This document shows positions 8,798-16,568 of a DNA stretch of 17,031 nucleotides, in pieces. Within the stretch, counting starts at the first letter, position 1, and each line of letters starts with the position of its first letter. Position numbers and translations under genes: made by a program. Under the pieces are notes generated by a model, which was not told the origin of the DNA, did no database searches, and saw nothing but the letters and a program-made list of their open reading frames with translations. This stretch comes from JANYCG01 sp031431035 (lineage in GTDB: Bacteria > Pseudomonadota > Gammaproteobacteria > Burkholderiales > Burkholderiaceae_C), in assembly GCA_031431035.1 (NCBI GenBank), contig JANPCR010000273.1, forward strand, positions 1-17,031, written 5' to 3'.

Positions 8798-11700
8798 TCA
8801 TCGATTAAAAAACAAGTCATACCGCACACCCACCTCACTGCTTCCCAGCGCCGCAGCGCCGCCAGCCGATGAGGGGCGCACGTCCAGATTCACGCTGAAT
8901 TGGTCTCGTCCCAGTAACGCGCCTTTGATTCCCAATCGTAACAAGCCTTGGGTTTGCACTGAGACGTCAGTTTGGCGGGTTTCAAACCCAATTTCGCCCC
9001 ACGGTTTCCAGGCGCGGCTGTAGCTGGCTGGGTCACTTTGAGCCAAGCCCAGCCCCAAACTGGCCGACAGTGAGGTTGACGACGGTCCCAAAAACAGGGC
9101 TACAGCGGGTGCCGTACCGCCTGCTTGTAGAAAACCGGTACCGGCGTCGGGTGTGCCATCGGCTCGAACCACACTGCGCTTCAGTTGAGCTTGCAGGCGT
9201 GTATCGAGGTGAGTGCGGCCAAGGCGACCAAGGGCGAGGCTGGCTGACAAGGCTGCGTCAACCGCCCCCCCCAAGGGTGCGCCAGTTTGGGTTCGGTAGT
9301 GGTTTTGCGTCAAACTGGCTTGGGTGTTCAAACTTGAGGTGGTTTGAAAAGAAACAGTGGCGGCGACGCGATCTCTCAAGCCGGCCACCAACAGAGCGCT
9401 GCTCTCGTCAGCTCGCTCGGCTAATGCAGCCTCTAAGGTCGCGTTGGCCCGGTTGCCAAGTTTCGGCTTCACTTGCAGGCCAAAGCCTGCGGTGGTGGCC
9501 AAGGCGTCGCGCAGCGTCACATGGGCGTTCACATCCCCCCAAGGGCGTTTGGCTTCAACACCGGCCCTGACTTCAATGTCGCGCGAGGGCACAGCCGCAA
9601 TGGCGGTGGAGTCACTAGACGCGAATACATTGGCGCTGACTGTGGCATTCAGTTTGAATTGATCATTCAGCCGGAGCGATGTGTCCACCTTGGTTTCGAA
9701 CCGGCTTAAGCTGCCCGTTTGAGTGGCGCGGGTTTGCAGTGTGGCACGGTTGGCAACCCCCAGTAGGTCGCGCTGCAACGCTGCCTGGCTATCGTCGTCG
9801 GGACCTTCTGGTCGGGCGTTTGCCAAGGCAAATCCTAACTCAGCAACTGCGTCGCTTCGTCCCAACTGACGCAGGGCGGCTAAGCGCTCTGCCGGGCCAA
9901 GCCGGTTTGGTCCGGCAACCTCTGCCTTGTCAAGCAAACGGGTCAAAGTTTGTTTATCGTCCAGGGCCAAAGCCAAGGCGAACTCTTGGTAATTGGGCAC
10001 AGTGACTCTAGCGGCGTGTTGAGCCCAGAGCCAGGACTGAGCGGCATCGAAGCTGCCTTGAGACAACAACCAGGCGCCCACCAGTTCCTGAGCTTGGCGT
10101 TTTTCGGCGGGCGACTTGGAGTTTTGCACCAAACGGCCTAGTTGCCGCCACAAATGGGCTTTGGTTTCGCCGCCTGCAAAATCACCTGCCAGCCTGAGTT
10201 GGACCAAAAGGGCTTGGCGACCCTGCTCCTTGTCAACCGGGCGTTGGGCAGCGCGCTGCGCAAGCGGCCAGGCGTGGCGTCGCACCCGCAAGGCTTGGGG
10301 TTGTCGGTCAAGTCTGTCCAAGACGTCGGCATAGTTCATGAGCCACAGGAAGTCAGTGCCGCGACTTTTGGCCACCTGTTGCATGAGTACCAAGGCCCGT
10401 TGCGGTTGGTCGAGCAGTTGGTAGGCGGCCGTCAAAACCTGGTTGAAGGCAGCGTTGCTTTTTTCGGTGTTGCTCAACTTGTTGATTTCACTTTGCAGCG
10501 CCATGGTTTCTTGCTGGTCAATCAAGAGCCAAAGGTAGGCCGCGCGGGTCGGTCGGTCGCCCGGGCGCAGGCTGAGAGAACGCTGGTAGTCCTGTTTGGC
10601 CATCGCGAAGTCGTTCAGCCGAACGTACAAGCCTGCGCGTCGGTTCAGGAACACGGGCAATTTTTCCAACCGTGCGCGATGCGCTGGTTCAAGTTGAGAA
10701 AGCAGGCTGGCAAGACCTGTGGGCGGGCCTTGCGCGCTGATGGCGTCAATCCAGGCGTACACCAAGTTGTCCTGGGGAAACCGGGGGTACATCTTGGCGG
10801 CCAATTGGGCTGCGTCAGCGAACGAGCCAATGTCCAGGCGCAGCCGAATGGCGCGTTCAACCTGAAACGCCTGCGGCTTGCCAATGGCCATCACCTGGTC
10901 AAGGGCCTGCAGGGCCAAAGAGCGTTGCCCAGCCAAATAGGCCAAATCGGCCAGCAAATTCCAATAGTCAGCGTCAAGCGGACCTTTGTCTTGTTGCACG
11001 GACTGCAAAGCGCGCAAGGCCAGGGGCGGCTGCCCTTTGCGCAGGTAAATGGTGGCCAGCAGCATGGCGTCGGGGGCGCTCAAGCCAACCTGCCGCATTT
11101 GCTCCAGCACCTCAATCGCCTCGCTTGTGCGACCCACGCGCTCCAGCAATTTCGCCTCAGCGCTCTGCCAGTGGCTTGGCTTGGTTTGATTGCCTTGTCC
11201 GCCCAGGCTCTGCTGTTGCCTGACAAATGCGAGCGCCTGGTCAACCGCGCCAAGCTTTTCATACAAGTCGACCACTTGAGTGGCCTCAGCAATCGTCAGT
11301 GGCCTTTGCTTGGCCAAAGCGAGCCATGCTGCCAACAAAGCGTCGTCGTTGTAAAGCATGGGGGCCAGGCGAAACACATTGCTCAAAGCCCGATCACCCA
11401 AAGCACTGCGTTGTCCCTGCTTCATGAGGACAAGCCAACTTGCCAAGGCCTGGGGCGCACGACCGGCCCATTCGGAGGTTTGGGCCTTTCGTTCAAGCCA
11501 AATCACGCTGCCAGGGCCTTGCAAAAGCGCCACGTCTGCCATTTGCAGGGCACTGGGCAAGTCACCCGCGGCAGAAAATATGTCCCAGGCCAATTGCACT
11601 TGCACTGGCGTCATGGAGGTGCTCAAACTCTCCAGGTTGACTTTTGATGGCCAATATCGACGCAATGCCAGGCCCGCTTCACGCGGCTCTGCCGCGCCCA

Positions 11701-12619
11701 GAGCCAGTTCAGCCAACCACCAGTGATCGGGCGAACCTGAGGGCAGGTTTTTGAGTTCGTCGGAAGCTAGCCTCCAAGCCAGGCGCGGCTCGCCACTTGC
11801 CAGTTGAGCCTGCACCGCCCGTTTGAGCAGTTGAAGTTGGGTCGTCGAATCGTCGGTTCTTTGTCGCGCCAACAAGAAAAGGGCGCTGGATTGCTGAAAC
11901 TGCCCGTCGGCCAGTGCCAGAGTGCCCGCGCGGGCAAGGTCTTTTGAATTGACCTTCGGCAGCGTCAACAAGCGCGCTAGCAGCAGCCTATGGATGTTTT
12001 TCGCCTCGTCCATGAGCGGACTACCAGCGACGCCCAAAGCGCCTTGCAGATTACCCAGTGCGCTGTCCAACGCGAATACCTCTTGGGCATTGGTGACGCC
12101 ACCCGAGCTTGCAGGGCTGTCCACACGACGTTTCAGTCGTGCCATCAGTTCAGCCGCCGCGCCTCTGCTTTCGGCAAGGTCACCACTGGTTTGGGCCTTG
12201 GCGAGGCGTGTTTGCCAAATCGCCAAGTCCCACCGGTCCCACGCAATCTGCCCTTCTGGCGAAGCGCGGGCCAAAGGCAGGGCCTTGGTCAGGGCCAATC
12301 GGGTGGCTGCAAAGTCGCCACCATCCAGCAGCTTTTCGACCAGCAGCAGTTGCAGCCCCAGGTCGTTCGGCTCAGTGCGGATGAGGTTTCGCAGGTACGC
12401 GATGGACAGGTCGCGGTTGCCTTGGGCGCTTTCGCCGCGCAAGATTGTCAACAGGTCGGTGCGCGGAAACACCAAAACCAGCGCACCCAAGGCCAGCACA
12501 CCGATGCCAGTCAGGGCGCTCCATGAAAGGACGCGGCTGCGCGCCGAGTCATTCGGTGCAACGGAGTACGAGCGACGTTTTGCCAACGGAAGGACTCTCG
12601 ATATCCAGCCAATCGCCAC
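8798..12619 (-). CDS. pelB: Pel TPR scaffold and outer-membrane beta-barrel porin PelB
   Basis: Secretion protein that scaffolds PelA in the periplasm and forms the outer-membrane channel for Pel. Order in the 1273-aa product: a short basic N-terminus; one transmembrane helix (about residues 34-51, ALTGIGVLALGALVLVF); a long array of TPR-like helices (about 65-870) with repeated A/L/Y patterns such as NLIRTEPNDLGLQLLLVEKLL; a linker; and a C-terminal barrel of alternating beta-strands from about residue 970 (SRFETKVDTSLRLNDQFKLN) to the end (GVRYDLFFNR). P. aeruginosa PelB is 1193 aa with the same plan. The start is uncertain. GTG 12619 overlaps pelA by 71 nt and has no obvious Shine-Dalgarno sequence; TTG 12586 would still include the membrane helix. 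The stop is 7 nt before pelC. Confidence 0.95.
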   Translation of the reverse strand: MAIGWISRVLPLAKRRSYSVAPNDSARSRVLSWSALTGIGVLALGALVLVFPRTDLLTILRGESAQGNRDLSIAYLRNLIRTEPNDLGLQLLLVEKLLDGGDFAATRLALTKALPLARASPEGQIAWDRWDLAIWQTRLAKAQTSGDLAESRGAAAELMARLKRRVDSPASSGGVTNAQEVFALDSALGNLQGALGVAGSPLMDEAKNIHRLLLARLLTLPKVNSKDLARAGTLALADGQFQQSSALFLLARQRTDDSTTQLQLLKRAVQAQLASGEPRLAWRLASDELKNLPSGSPDHWWLAELALGAAEPREAGLALRRYWPSKVNLESLSTSMTPVQVQLAWDIFSAAGDLPSALQMADVALLQGPGSVIWLERKAQTSEWAGRAPQALASWLVLMKQGQRSALGDRALSNVFRLAPMLYNDDALLAAWLALAKQRPLTIAEATQVVDLYEKLGAVDQALAFVRQQQSLGGQGNQTKPSHWQSAEAKLLERVGRTSEAIEVLEQMRQVGLSAPDAMLLATIYLRKGQPPLALRALQSVQQDKGPLDADYWNLLADLAYLAGQRSLALQALDQVMAIGKPQAFQVERAIRLRLDIGSFADAAQLAAKMYPRFPQDNLVYAWIDAISAQGPPTGLASLLSQLEPAHRARLEKLPVFLNRRAGLYVRLNDFAMAKQDYQRSLSLRPGDRPTRAAYLWLLIDQQETMALQSEINKLSNTEKSNAAFNQVLTAAYQLLDQPQRALVLMQQVAKSRGTDFLWLMNYADVLDRLDRQPQALRVRRHAWPLAQRAAQRPVDKEQGRQALLVQLRLAGDFAGGETKAHLWRQLGRLVQNSKSPAEKRQAQELVGAWLLSQGSFDAAQSWLWAQHAARVTVPNYQEFALALALDDKQTLTRLLDKAEVAGPNRLGPAERLAALRQLGRSDAVAELGFALANARPEGPDDDSQAALQRDLLGVANRATLQTRATQTGSLSRFETKVDTSLRLNDQFKLNATVSANVFASSDSTAIAAVPSRDIEVRAGVEAKRPWGDVNAHVTLRDALATTAGFGLQVKPKLGNRANATLEAALAERADESSALLVAGLRDRVAATVSFQTTSSLNTQASLTQNHYRTQTGAPLGGAVDAALSASLALGRLGRTHLDTRLQAQLKRSVVRADGTPDAGTGFLQAGGTAPAVALFLGPSSTSLSASLGLGLAQSDPASYSRAWKPWGEIGFETRQTDVSVQTQGLLRLGIKGALLGRDQFSVNLDVRPSSAGGAAALGSSEVGVRYDLFFNR

Positions 12620-15356
12620 GGCGAGTTGACTTTAGGCCCGAACTTGCCTGCAGCTCGCATCGCGGAGCAAAAACACGGGCGTGCAGCGGCAAATGGCCAT
12701 CAAAACGAAGCTGCTGCATGCCAGCTTTGGACTCCCACGCCACTAGCTTGGCGTTGGCTGATTCCACATAAAAGGCCGGTTGCGCTGCGAGTTGCACAGT
12801 CCATTGGGCAACCGGTTCCGACGCATGCACAAACAGGCTGGCTTCATGCACCTTGAACCCGGCGATGCCTTGGGTAGATCCGACAAAGGGACGCAGAGCG
12901 GCGGCGTCCACCCGCCATTGCCTTAAGTGCTGGCCGCCACGAAGCTCAAGCCCCGTGTCGGTTTGGGCGACCGTGGCGCGGCGCCAATCCAGCACGCGTT
13001 CAATGTATTCGGTGGCAAAAATGGGGTGCAGCCGCTGCTGTTGAAGCTCTTGCTCCGCCCAGCCATAAACCTTGTGCAAGGACGCGATGCTGGCGCGTTT
13101 GGTGGCAATGTAGGTGTGGTAATAAATGTTGACGGGTTTGATCCGCAACGGGCTTTCAGTGCGCTTGAAGGTCTCTATCACCCGCTCGAAACCATAAAAA
13201 GGGCCAGTCCACAAATTGGTGTATACGTTCTCGTTCTGCATGGGCGCATAGACCTGAAAATAGTCGCCTTTCATCATGCCAAGCGGAGCAATCAGGGTCA
13301 GTGTCGGTTCAGATTGCGAGGCTGTGGTAAAGCCGCCATTCATATTGAGCATGCCCGCTTCATACGCCAGGCGAACGGGGGTGGCCAATGGCTCGGTGTT
13401 TCCGCTCCACAGCAGCAGTCGGGTTTTTTTTCCCTTGGGGGCCAGCTTGTCCACATAGTCGCGCGAGCCCGAGATCTCACGGTTGGCGTCGTACCGGTAG
13501 TTGGGAAGGGTCAGGCTCACCGCACGCCCTGCCGTTTGGGTGCCAAGCTCGGCGTCCGCCCAGTAAAAAGGATGGCTGTAGGTGTGACTGGCAATTTCGA
13601 CATGTGGCAGGTTGAATATTTGCCGAGCCGTTTTTTCCATCAAGGGCGACAGGGCAGAGTAAAGGCCACCCGGTGCCACTTCGCCCTCAATCACCGACAC
13701 CGCAATCGGCAAGCGATAGCGTTCCAAAAATTCCTTCAGCATGACCTCGCTGGCAAGCGGTGTGCCAGGGATCTCAGCCCGACTCGGAAACCCATCCCCA
13801 TCGACATGCGCCAGCAGCAGTCGTCGCCCGGTTTCCGTGCTGACATCGGGCACTGGCAAATCGCCGCGAATTTTCAGCGCCGACTTGAAAAATTCGATAG
13901 GGTTGACCACCCAGCGAGATCCGGCGTCGCCTGGCAGGTCGACCATGAAATGGCGATCAGCGGCCAAGCCACCCCAGGAGGTGATCGCAATGACATCGGC
14001 TGACGCGCCTGCTTCGCTGCTGAGTTGCAGCCAGACGTCTGCCGGCTTAGTCTGAACGGACAAGGGCGTGAAGCTATCCAGGGTGGCAAGAGGTTCAATC
14101 TCAAAGCCGACATACTGCGACTTTTTGCCGATACGCAAGGGATTGTTCAGACGCACGCTGTCAGTTTCCTTCACGCCCAAAGCGTCCAATGTTGATGCGC
14201 CGGGCAGGTCGCCCAGCATGACCAATGGCACGCCTTGCTCGCGCGCAGCGTCAAGCACGGTGCTGAGCGCCGGGTTCATTTGCAAATCACCCCGGGTGAA
14301 CCAAGTCACGACACCTGCAAAACGGCCCACCAACGGGCGGTTTGCCACGTCTTCCAATTCGGCCGAGGTGTGAAACACATAGCGCATGTCCAGCCCCAGG
14401 TAGTTCAGCGGCAGGGCACCCAGGCGATGAACCGCGTGCAGCGCGACATCGGCCAGGTGGCCCGGTTCATCGTGCAGGGCCAGGATCTGGCGCGGTAATA
14501 CTTCCACCTGACCGACACCCAGCATGTCGATGGCAGGGTTGGTGACCCACGGAATAAGTCCCAGGCCTTTGATTCTTTGTGCGGTGCGCCGCGCCAAAGC
14601 GCGATCTGCCGGAGCTACATAATCAATGGCGATGGCATGCAGCTTGTATTCGGTTTGACATTTGCGCAACTGGGCCAGAATCCAATCCCGGTCGGCAGCA
14701 GGAACCTCTTTGTATTTCTTCTCACCTGCGTCCCACCCCTGAAAAAGTGATTCGGCGGCCACGGCGTAGGCGAGGGTGTTGACCTCGGGCAAGATTTCAA
14801 ATCCGCGGTTGAAAATCAATTTGGCATCGGGGTAGGCGCGTTTGATTTCACGCACCAGATTGGCCATACCTGCGATCTGTTTTTGCCTCGCTTCTGGCGT
14901 TTTGGCCACCAGATAAAACGAATCCAGCGTGTCCAAAAAAAACGCCCGAAAGCCTTGATTCCAAAGCGGTTTAACCACCTCTTGCAGGTAAAACGCAGAC
15001 CAGCCTGGCGCGGCCTGGTCCACCACAATGGAACCCCAGGCCGGGTTGGACCCAAGCTTCCACTGCGGCTGCATTTGCTTGAAGTAAGCGCGGGTTGGGT
15101 GGACTTCACCCACCGCAATGTAGGCGGCGACCGTGGTGCTGGGGTTCAGGCGATGGCGCCAGCCGGCAGGCCCCACGTTGCCAGGCTCCACCACAGCGAC
15201 GTCAAACGCCCCCAAGGCTTCCCAGGGAATGTCGCGCCCGTAATAAAACGCGAAGCTGGGCGAGGAGGGCGCTGCCATTGCGCCGGTGGCAATCAATAGC
15301 CAAGCCAAGGCGGCTATCAAGCGAATTTTGACGAAGTGAAGGCTGAAAATTGGCAC
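12549..15356 (-). CDS. pelA: Pel hydrolase/deacetylase PelA
   Basis: Periplasmic enzyme that de-N-acetylates and trims Pel before export. The 935-aa product (P. aeruginosa about 948) starts with a signal peptide ending near GAMA/AP (residues 28-29). The GH114-like glycoside hydrolase domain (about 35-290) contains FFLDTLDSF (D142, D145) and AAESLFQGWD (E202, probably matching catalytic E218 of P. aeruginosa). A Rossmann/flavodoxin-like region follows (about 300-480). The CE4-type deacetylase carries D519 and D521 (HVDGDGF) and H591 and H595 (HTYSHPF). These four match P. aeruginosa D528, D530, H600 and H604 with a constant offset of nine. The C-terminal part (about 800-935) looks beta-rich. 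The start is GTG 15356; upstream the frame closes at 15366-15368, and no good Shine-Dalgarno sequence is visible. It is the first gene of the operon. Confidence 0.96.
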   Translation of the reverse strand: MPIFSLHFVKIRLIAALAWLLIATGAMAAPSSPSFAFYYGRDIPWEALGAFDVAVVEPGNVGPAGWRHRLNPSTTVAAYIAVGEVHPTRAYFKQMQPQWKLGSNPAWGSIVVDQAAPGWSAFYLQEVVKPLWNQGFRAFFLDTLDSFYLVAKTPEARQKQIAGMANLVREIKRAYPDAKLIFNRGFEILPEVNTLAYAVAAESLFQGWDAGEKKYKEVPAADRDWILAQLRKCQTEYKLHAIAIDYVAPADRALARRTAQRIKGLGLIPWVTNPAIDMLGVGQVEVLPRQILALHDEPGHLADVALHAVHRLGALPLNYLGLDMRYVFHTSAELEDVANRPLVGRFAGVVTWFTRGDLQMNPALSTVLDAAREQGVPLVMLGDLPGASTLDALGVKETDSVRLNNPLRIGKKSQYVGFEIEPLATLDSFTPLSVQTKPADVWLQLSSEAGASADVIAITSWGGLAADRHFMVDLPGDAGSRWVVNPIEFFKSALKIRGDLPVPDVSTETGRRLLLAHVDGDGFPSRAEIPGTPLASEVMLKEFLERYRLPIAVSVIEGEVAPGGLYSALSPLMEKTARQIFNLPHVEIASHTYSHPFYWADAELGTQTAGRAVSLTLPNYRYDANREISGSRDYVDKLAPKGKKTRLLLWSGNTEPLATPVRLAYEAGMLNMNGGFTTASQSEPTLTLIAPLGMMKGDYFQVYAPMQNENVYTNLWTGPFYGFERVIETFKRTESPLRIKPVNIYYHTYIATKRASIASLHKVYGWAEQELQQQRLHPIFATEYIERVLDWRRATVAQTDTGLELRGGQHLRQWRVDAAALRPFVGSTQGIAGFKVHEASLFVHASEPVAQWTVQLAAQPAFYVESANAKLVAWESKAGMQQLRFDGHLPLHARVFAPRCELQASSGLKSTRRGDWLDIESPSVGKTSLVLRCTE

Positions 15357-15481
15357 AAAGACGATTCAGGTCAGAAGAAGCAAGTTGCGACGCTCGATTG
15401 TGGTGGGGTTTTCAGAGGGCAAGGCCTCCAAACTTCAGTGCTTGCCCCGAGGGCGGTTTCAACATGCCAATGGAAGACTTC

Positions 15482-15497
15482 ATATCACCGGTGATAT
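15482..15497. promoter_or_regulatory. 16-bp palindrome upstream of pelA, candidate operator
   Basis: ATATCACCGGTGATAT is a perfect palindrome about 125 nt upstream of the pelA start. It is identical to the core of the palindrome at 2346-2361, and two more flanking bases match (TC before the core, 15480-15481). Here the arms do not continue into A/T runs, so it is a poor terminator. Symmetry, length and location suit a dimeric regulator site, but no regulator is known to me for this word. Confidence 0.45.
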
Positions 15498-15536
15498 CAG
15501 ATTTGTGAAAAATGCTAAAAATGGGCAAATTTCACC

Positions 15537-15613
15537 AAATTATGAGTCAAATTGGCCTCTAGCTCTCGGATAATATCATTAGTTTGCTATATAAAAAGTA
15601 GCAATTGACTCAT
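15537..15613. repeat. intergenic repeat element, copy 2 (pelA-tolA side), with terminal inverted repeats
   Basis: Bases 15537-15590 match 2391-2444 without gaps at 47 of 54 positions. This copy also has 9-bp terminal inverted repeats, ATGAGTCAA (15542-15550) and TTGACTCAT (15605-15613), and an inner pair TTGCTA (15584-15589) / TAGCAA (15599-15604). The 72-bp unit could fold into a long imperfect hairpin in the tolA transcript. It contains no coding potential and resembles a palindromic repeat unit or a tiny MITE-like element. Confidence 0.65.
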
Positions 15614-15634
15614 CGAAGGCCACCATCCGCAATC

Positions 15635-16540
15635 TCAATTCTTGGGCCGGAAACTGATTTCCATCGACGGCGGAACCCGCCCGTCGAGATCACGCGGCAA
15701 GACTTCGGTTTTGTCGATGGCTTTCAGCACCGCCTCGTCCCAGGCGGCGTTGCCACTCGCTTTGATGATTTTGCGGCTCAAAATCGCGCCGTCTGGACCC
15801 ACTCGCACCTCAACCACGGCTTGCGGATTGCCCACAACATCCTCAGTGAACACAATATTGGGTCGAATTCGCCCAATGATGCGGCCCGTGTAGCCAGGCG
15901 ATGGACCTGCCGATTGCAATGCCGTACCAGCCGCATTGGCGCTGCCAGTGGCACCCGCGAGGCCAGTGATTCGTTTGATGTTCTCTTTGCGCTGCTCCTC
16001 AGTTTTTTTGGCGTCAGCCAAGGCGGCTTGCTTGGTCAACGCGAGCTTTTGGTCAGTTTTCTTTTTGTCTTCAGCGGTTTTTTTGTCTTTTTCCTTTTCA
16101 AGCGCCTGGGCCTTTTCAAGCTTCAAGGCCTTGTCCGCTGCGCGTTGCTGCTCGATTCGTTTTTTGTCCAGATCGGCACGCGCATCTTGCACGCGCTTGG
16201 CATCGAGTTGCCGCTTCTTCTCTTGTTCAATGGCGATACTTGGGTTGGGCACTGCGGCGGGCGCGGGCTGCGCTGGGGGCGGCGCGACGACAGCCGGGGC
16301 GGGTGCGGGCGCGGCTTGTGGCTCGATCTGTTTGGGCGCTGCGGCCTCTGGCACGCTGGCCCAAAGTTCCGCCTCCGCCGTGAGGGTAATGCCGTCTCGT
16401 TTCCATTGCACGCCCCAAGTCAAGGCAGCCACCAACACCGCATGCGCCAAAACGGCCAAACCGAAAGACCGCACCAACCCAGCCGTGGGCGGCGGTGCAA
16501 ACTCAAACCGCTGTGCAGACGGGTGGGCGCTAGCAGTCAT
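15635..16540 (-). CDS. tolA: Tol-Pal system inner-membrane protein TolA
   Basis: Energy-coupling protein of the Tol-Pal envelope system, spanning from TolQR in the inner membrane toward TolB/Pal. The 301-aa product has a short cytoplasmic N-terminus, one membrane helix (about residues 25-44, SFGLAVLAHAVLVAALTWGV), a Pro/Ala-rich spacer (66-100), a long Lys/Glu/Ala-rich helix (103-190) and a C-terminal globular domain (about 213-301, YTGRIIGRIRPNIVF to SMEISFRPKN). That domain and the AELWASVP block point to TolA rather than TonB. The start ATG lies 28 nt after the tolR stop with GAGGT about 14 nt upstream. It is followed by pelA rather than by tolB and pal. Confidence 0.93.
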   Translation of the reverse strand: MTASAHPSAQRFEFAPPPTAGLVRSFGLAVLAHAVLVAALTWGVQWKRDGITLTAEAELWASVPEAAAPKQIEPQAAPAPAPAVVAPPPAQPAPAAVPNPSIAIEQEKKRQLDAKRVQDARADLDKKRIEQQRAADKALKLEKAQALEKEKDKKTAEDKKKTDQKLALTKQAALADAKKTEEQRKENIKRITGLAGATGSANAAGTALQSAGPSPGYTGRIIGRIRPNIVFTEDVVGNPQAVVEVRVGPDGAILSRKIIKASGNAAWDEAVLKAIDKTEVLPRDLDGRVPPSMEISFRPKN

Positions 16541-16568
16541 ATCGACGAGTTCGACCTCACTTTAAAAC

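Larger units (their letters stand above)
15357..15634 (-). promoter_or_regulatory. pelA leader / tolA-pelA intergenic region
   Basis: This 278-bp non-coding stretch is the 3' region of tolA and the only sizeable gap ahead of pelA, so any pel-specific promoter should be here. It contains the repeat element at 15537-15613 and the palindrome at 15482-15497. On the minus strand, TTCACA (15504-15509) and GATATG (15481-15486) are 17 bp apart and could be weak -35 and -10 boxes, with the palindrome covering the spacer and -10. The -10 matches only three of six consensus bases, so this is tentative. No strong terminator separates tolA from pelA, so read-through from tol is possible. Confidence 0.4.

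Noticed and set aside
8791..8838. N-terminal extension of PelC by 16 residues
   Set aside because: It overlaps the pelB 3' end and would put extra residues before a clean lipoprotein signal peptide.
10142..11647. Long plus-strand open frame (501 codons) antisense to pelB
   Set aside because: It lies wholly opposite a convincing TPR protein, has no recognisable domain or ribosome site, and long antisense frames are expected in GC-rich genes.
12927..14003. Plus-strand open frame (358 codons) antisense to pelA
   Set aside because: It lies opposite the deacetylase domain, where the catalytic residues prove the minus strand is coding.
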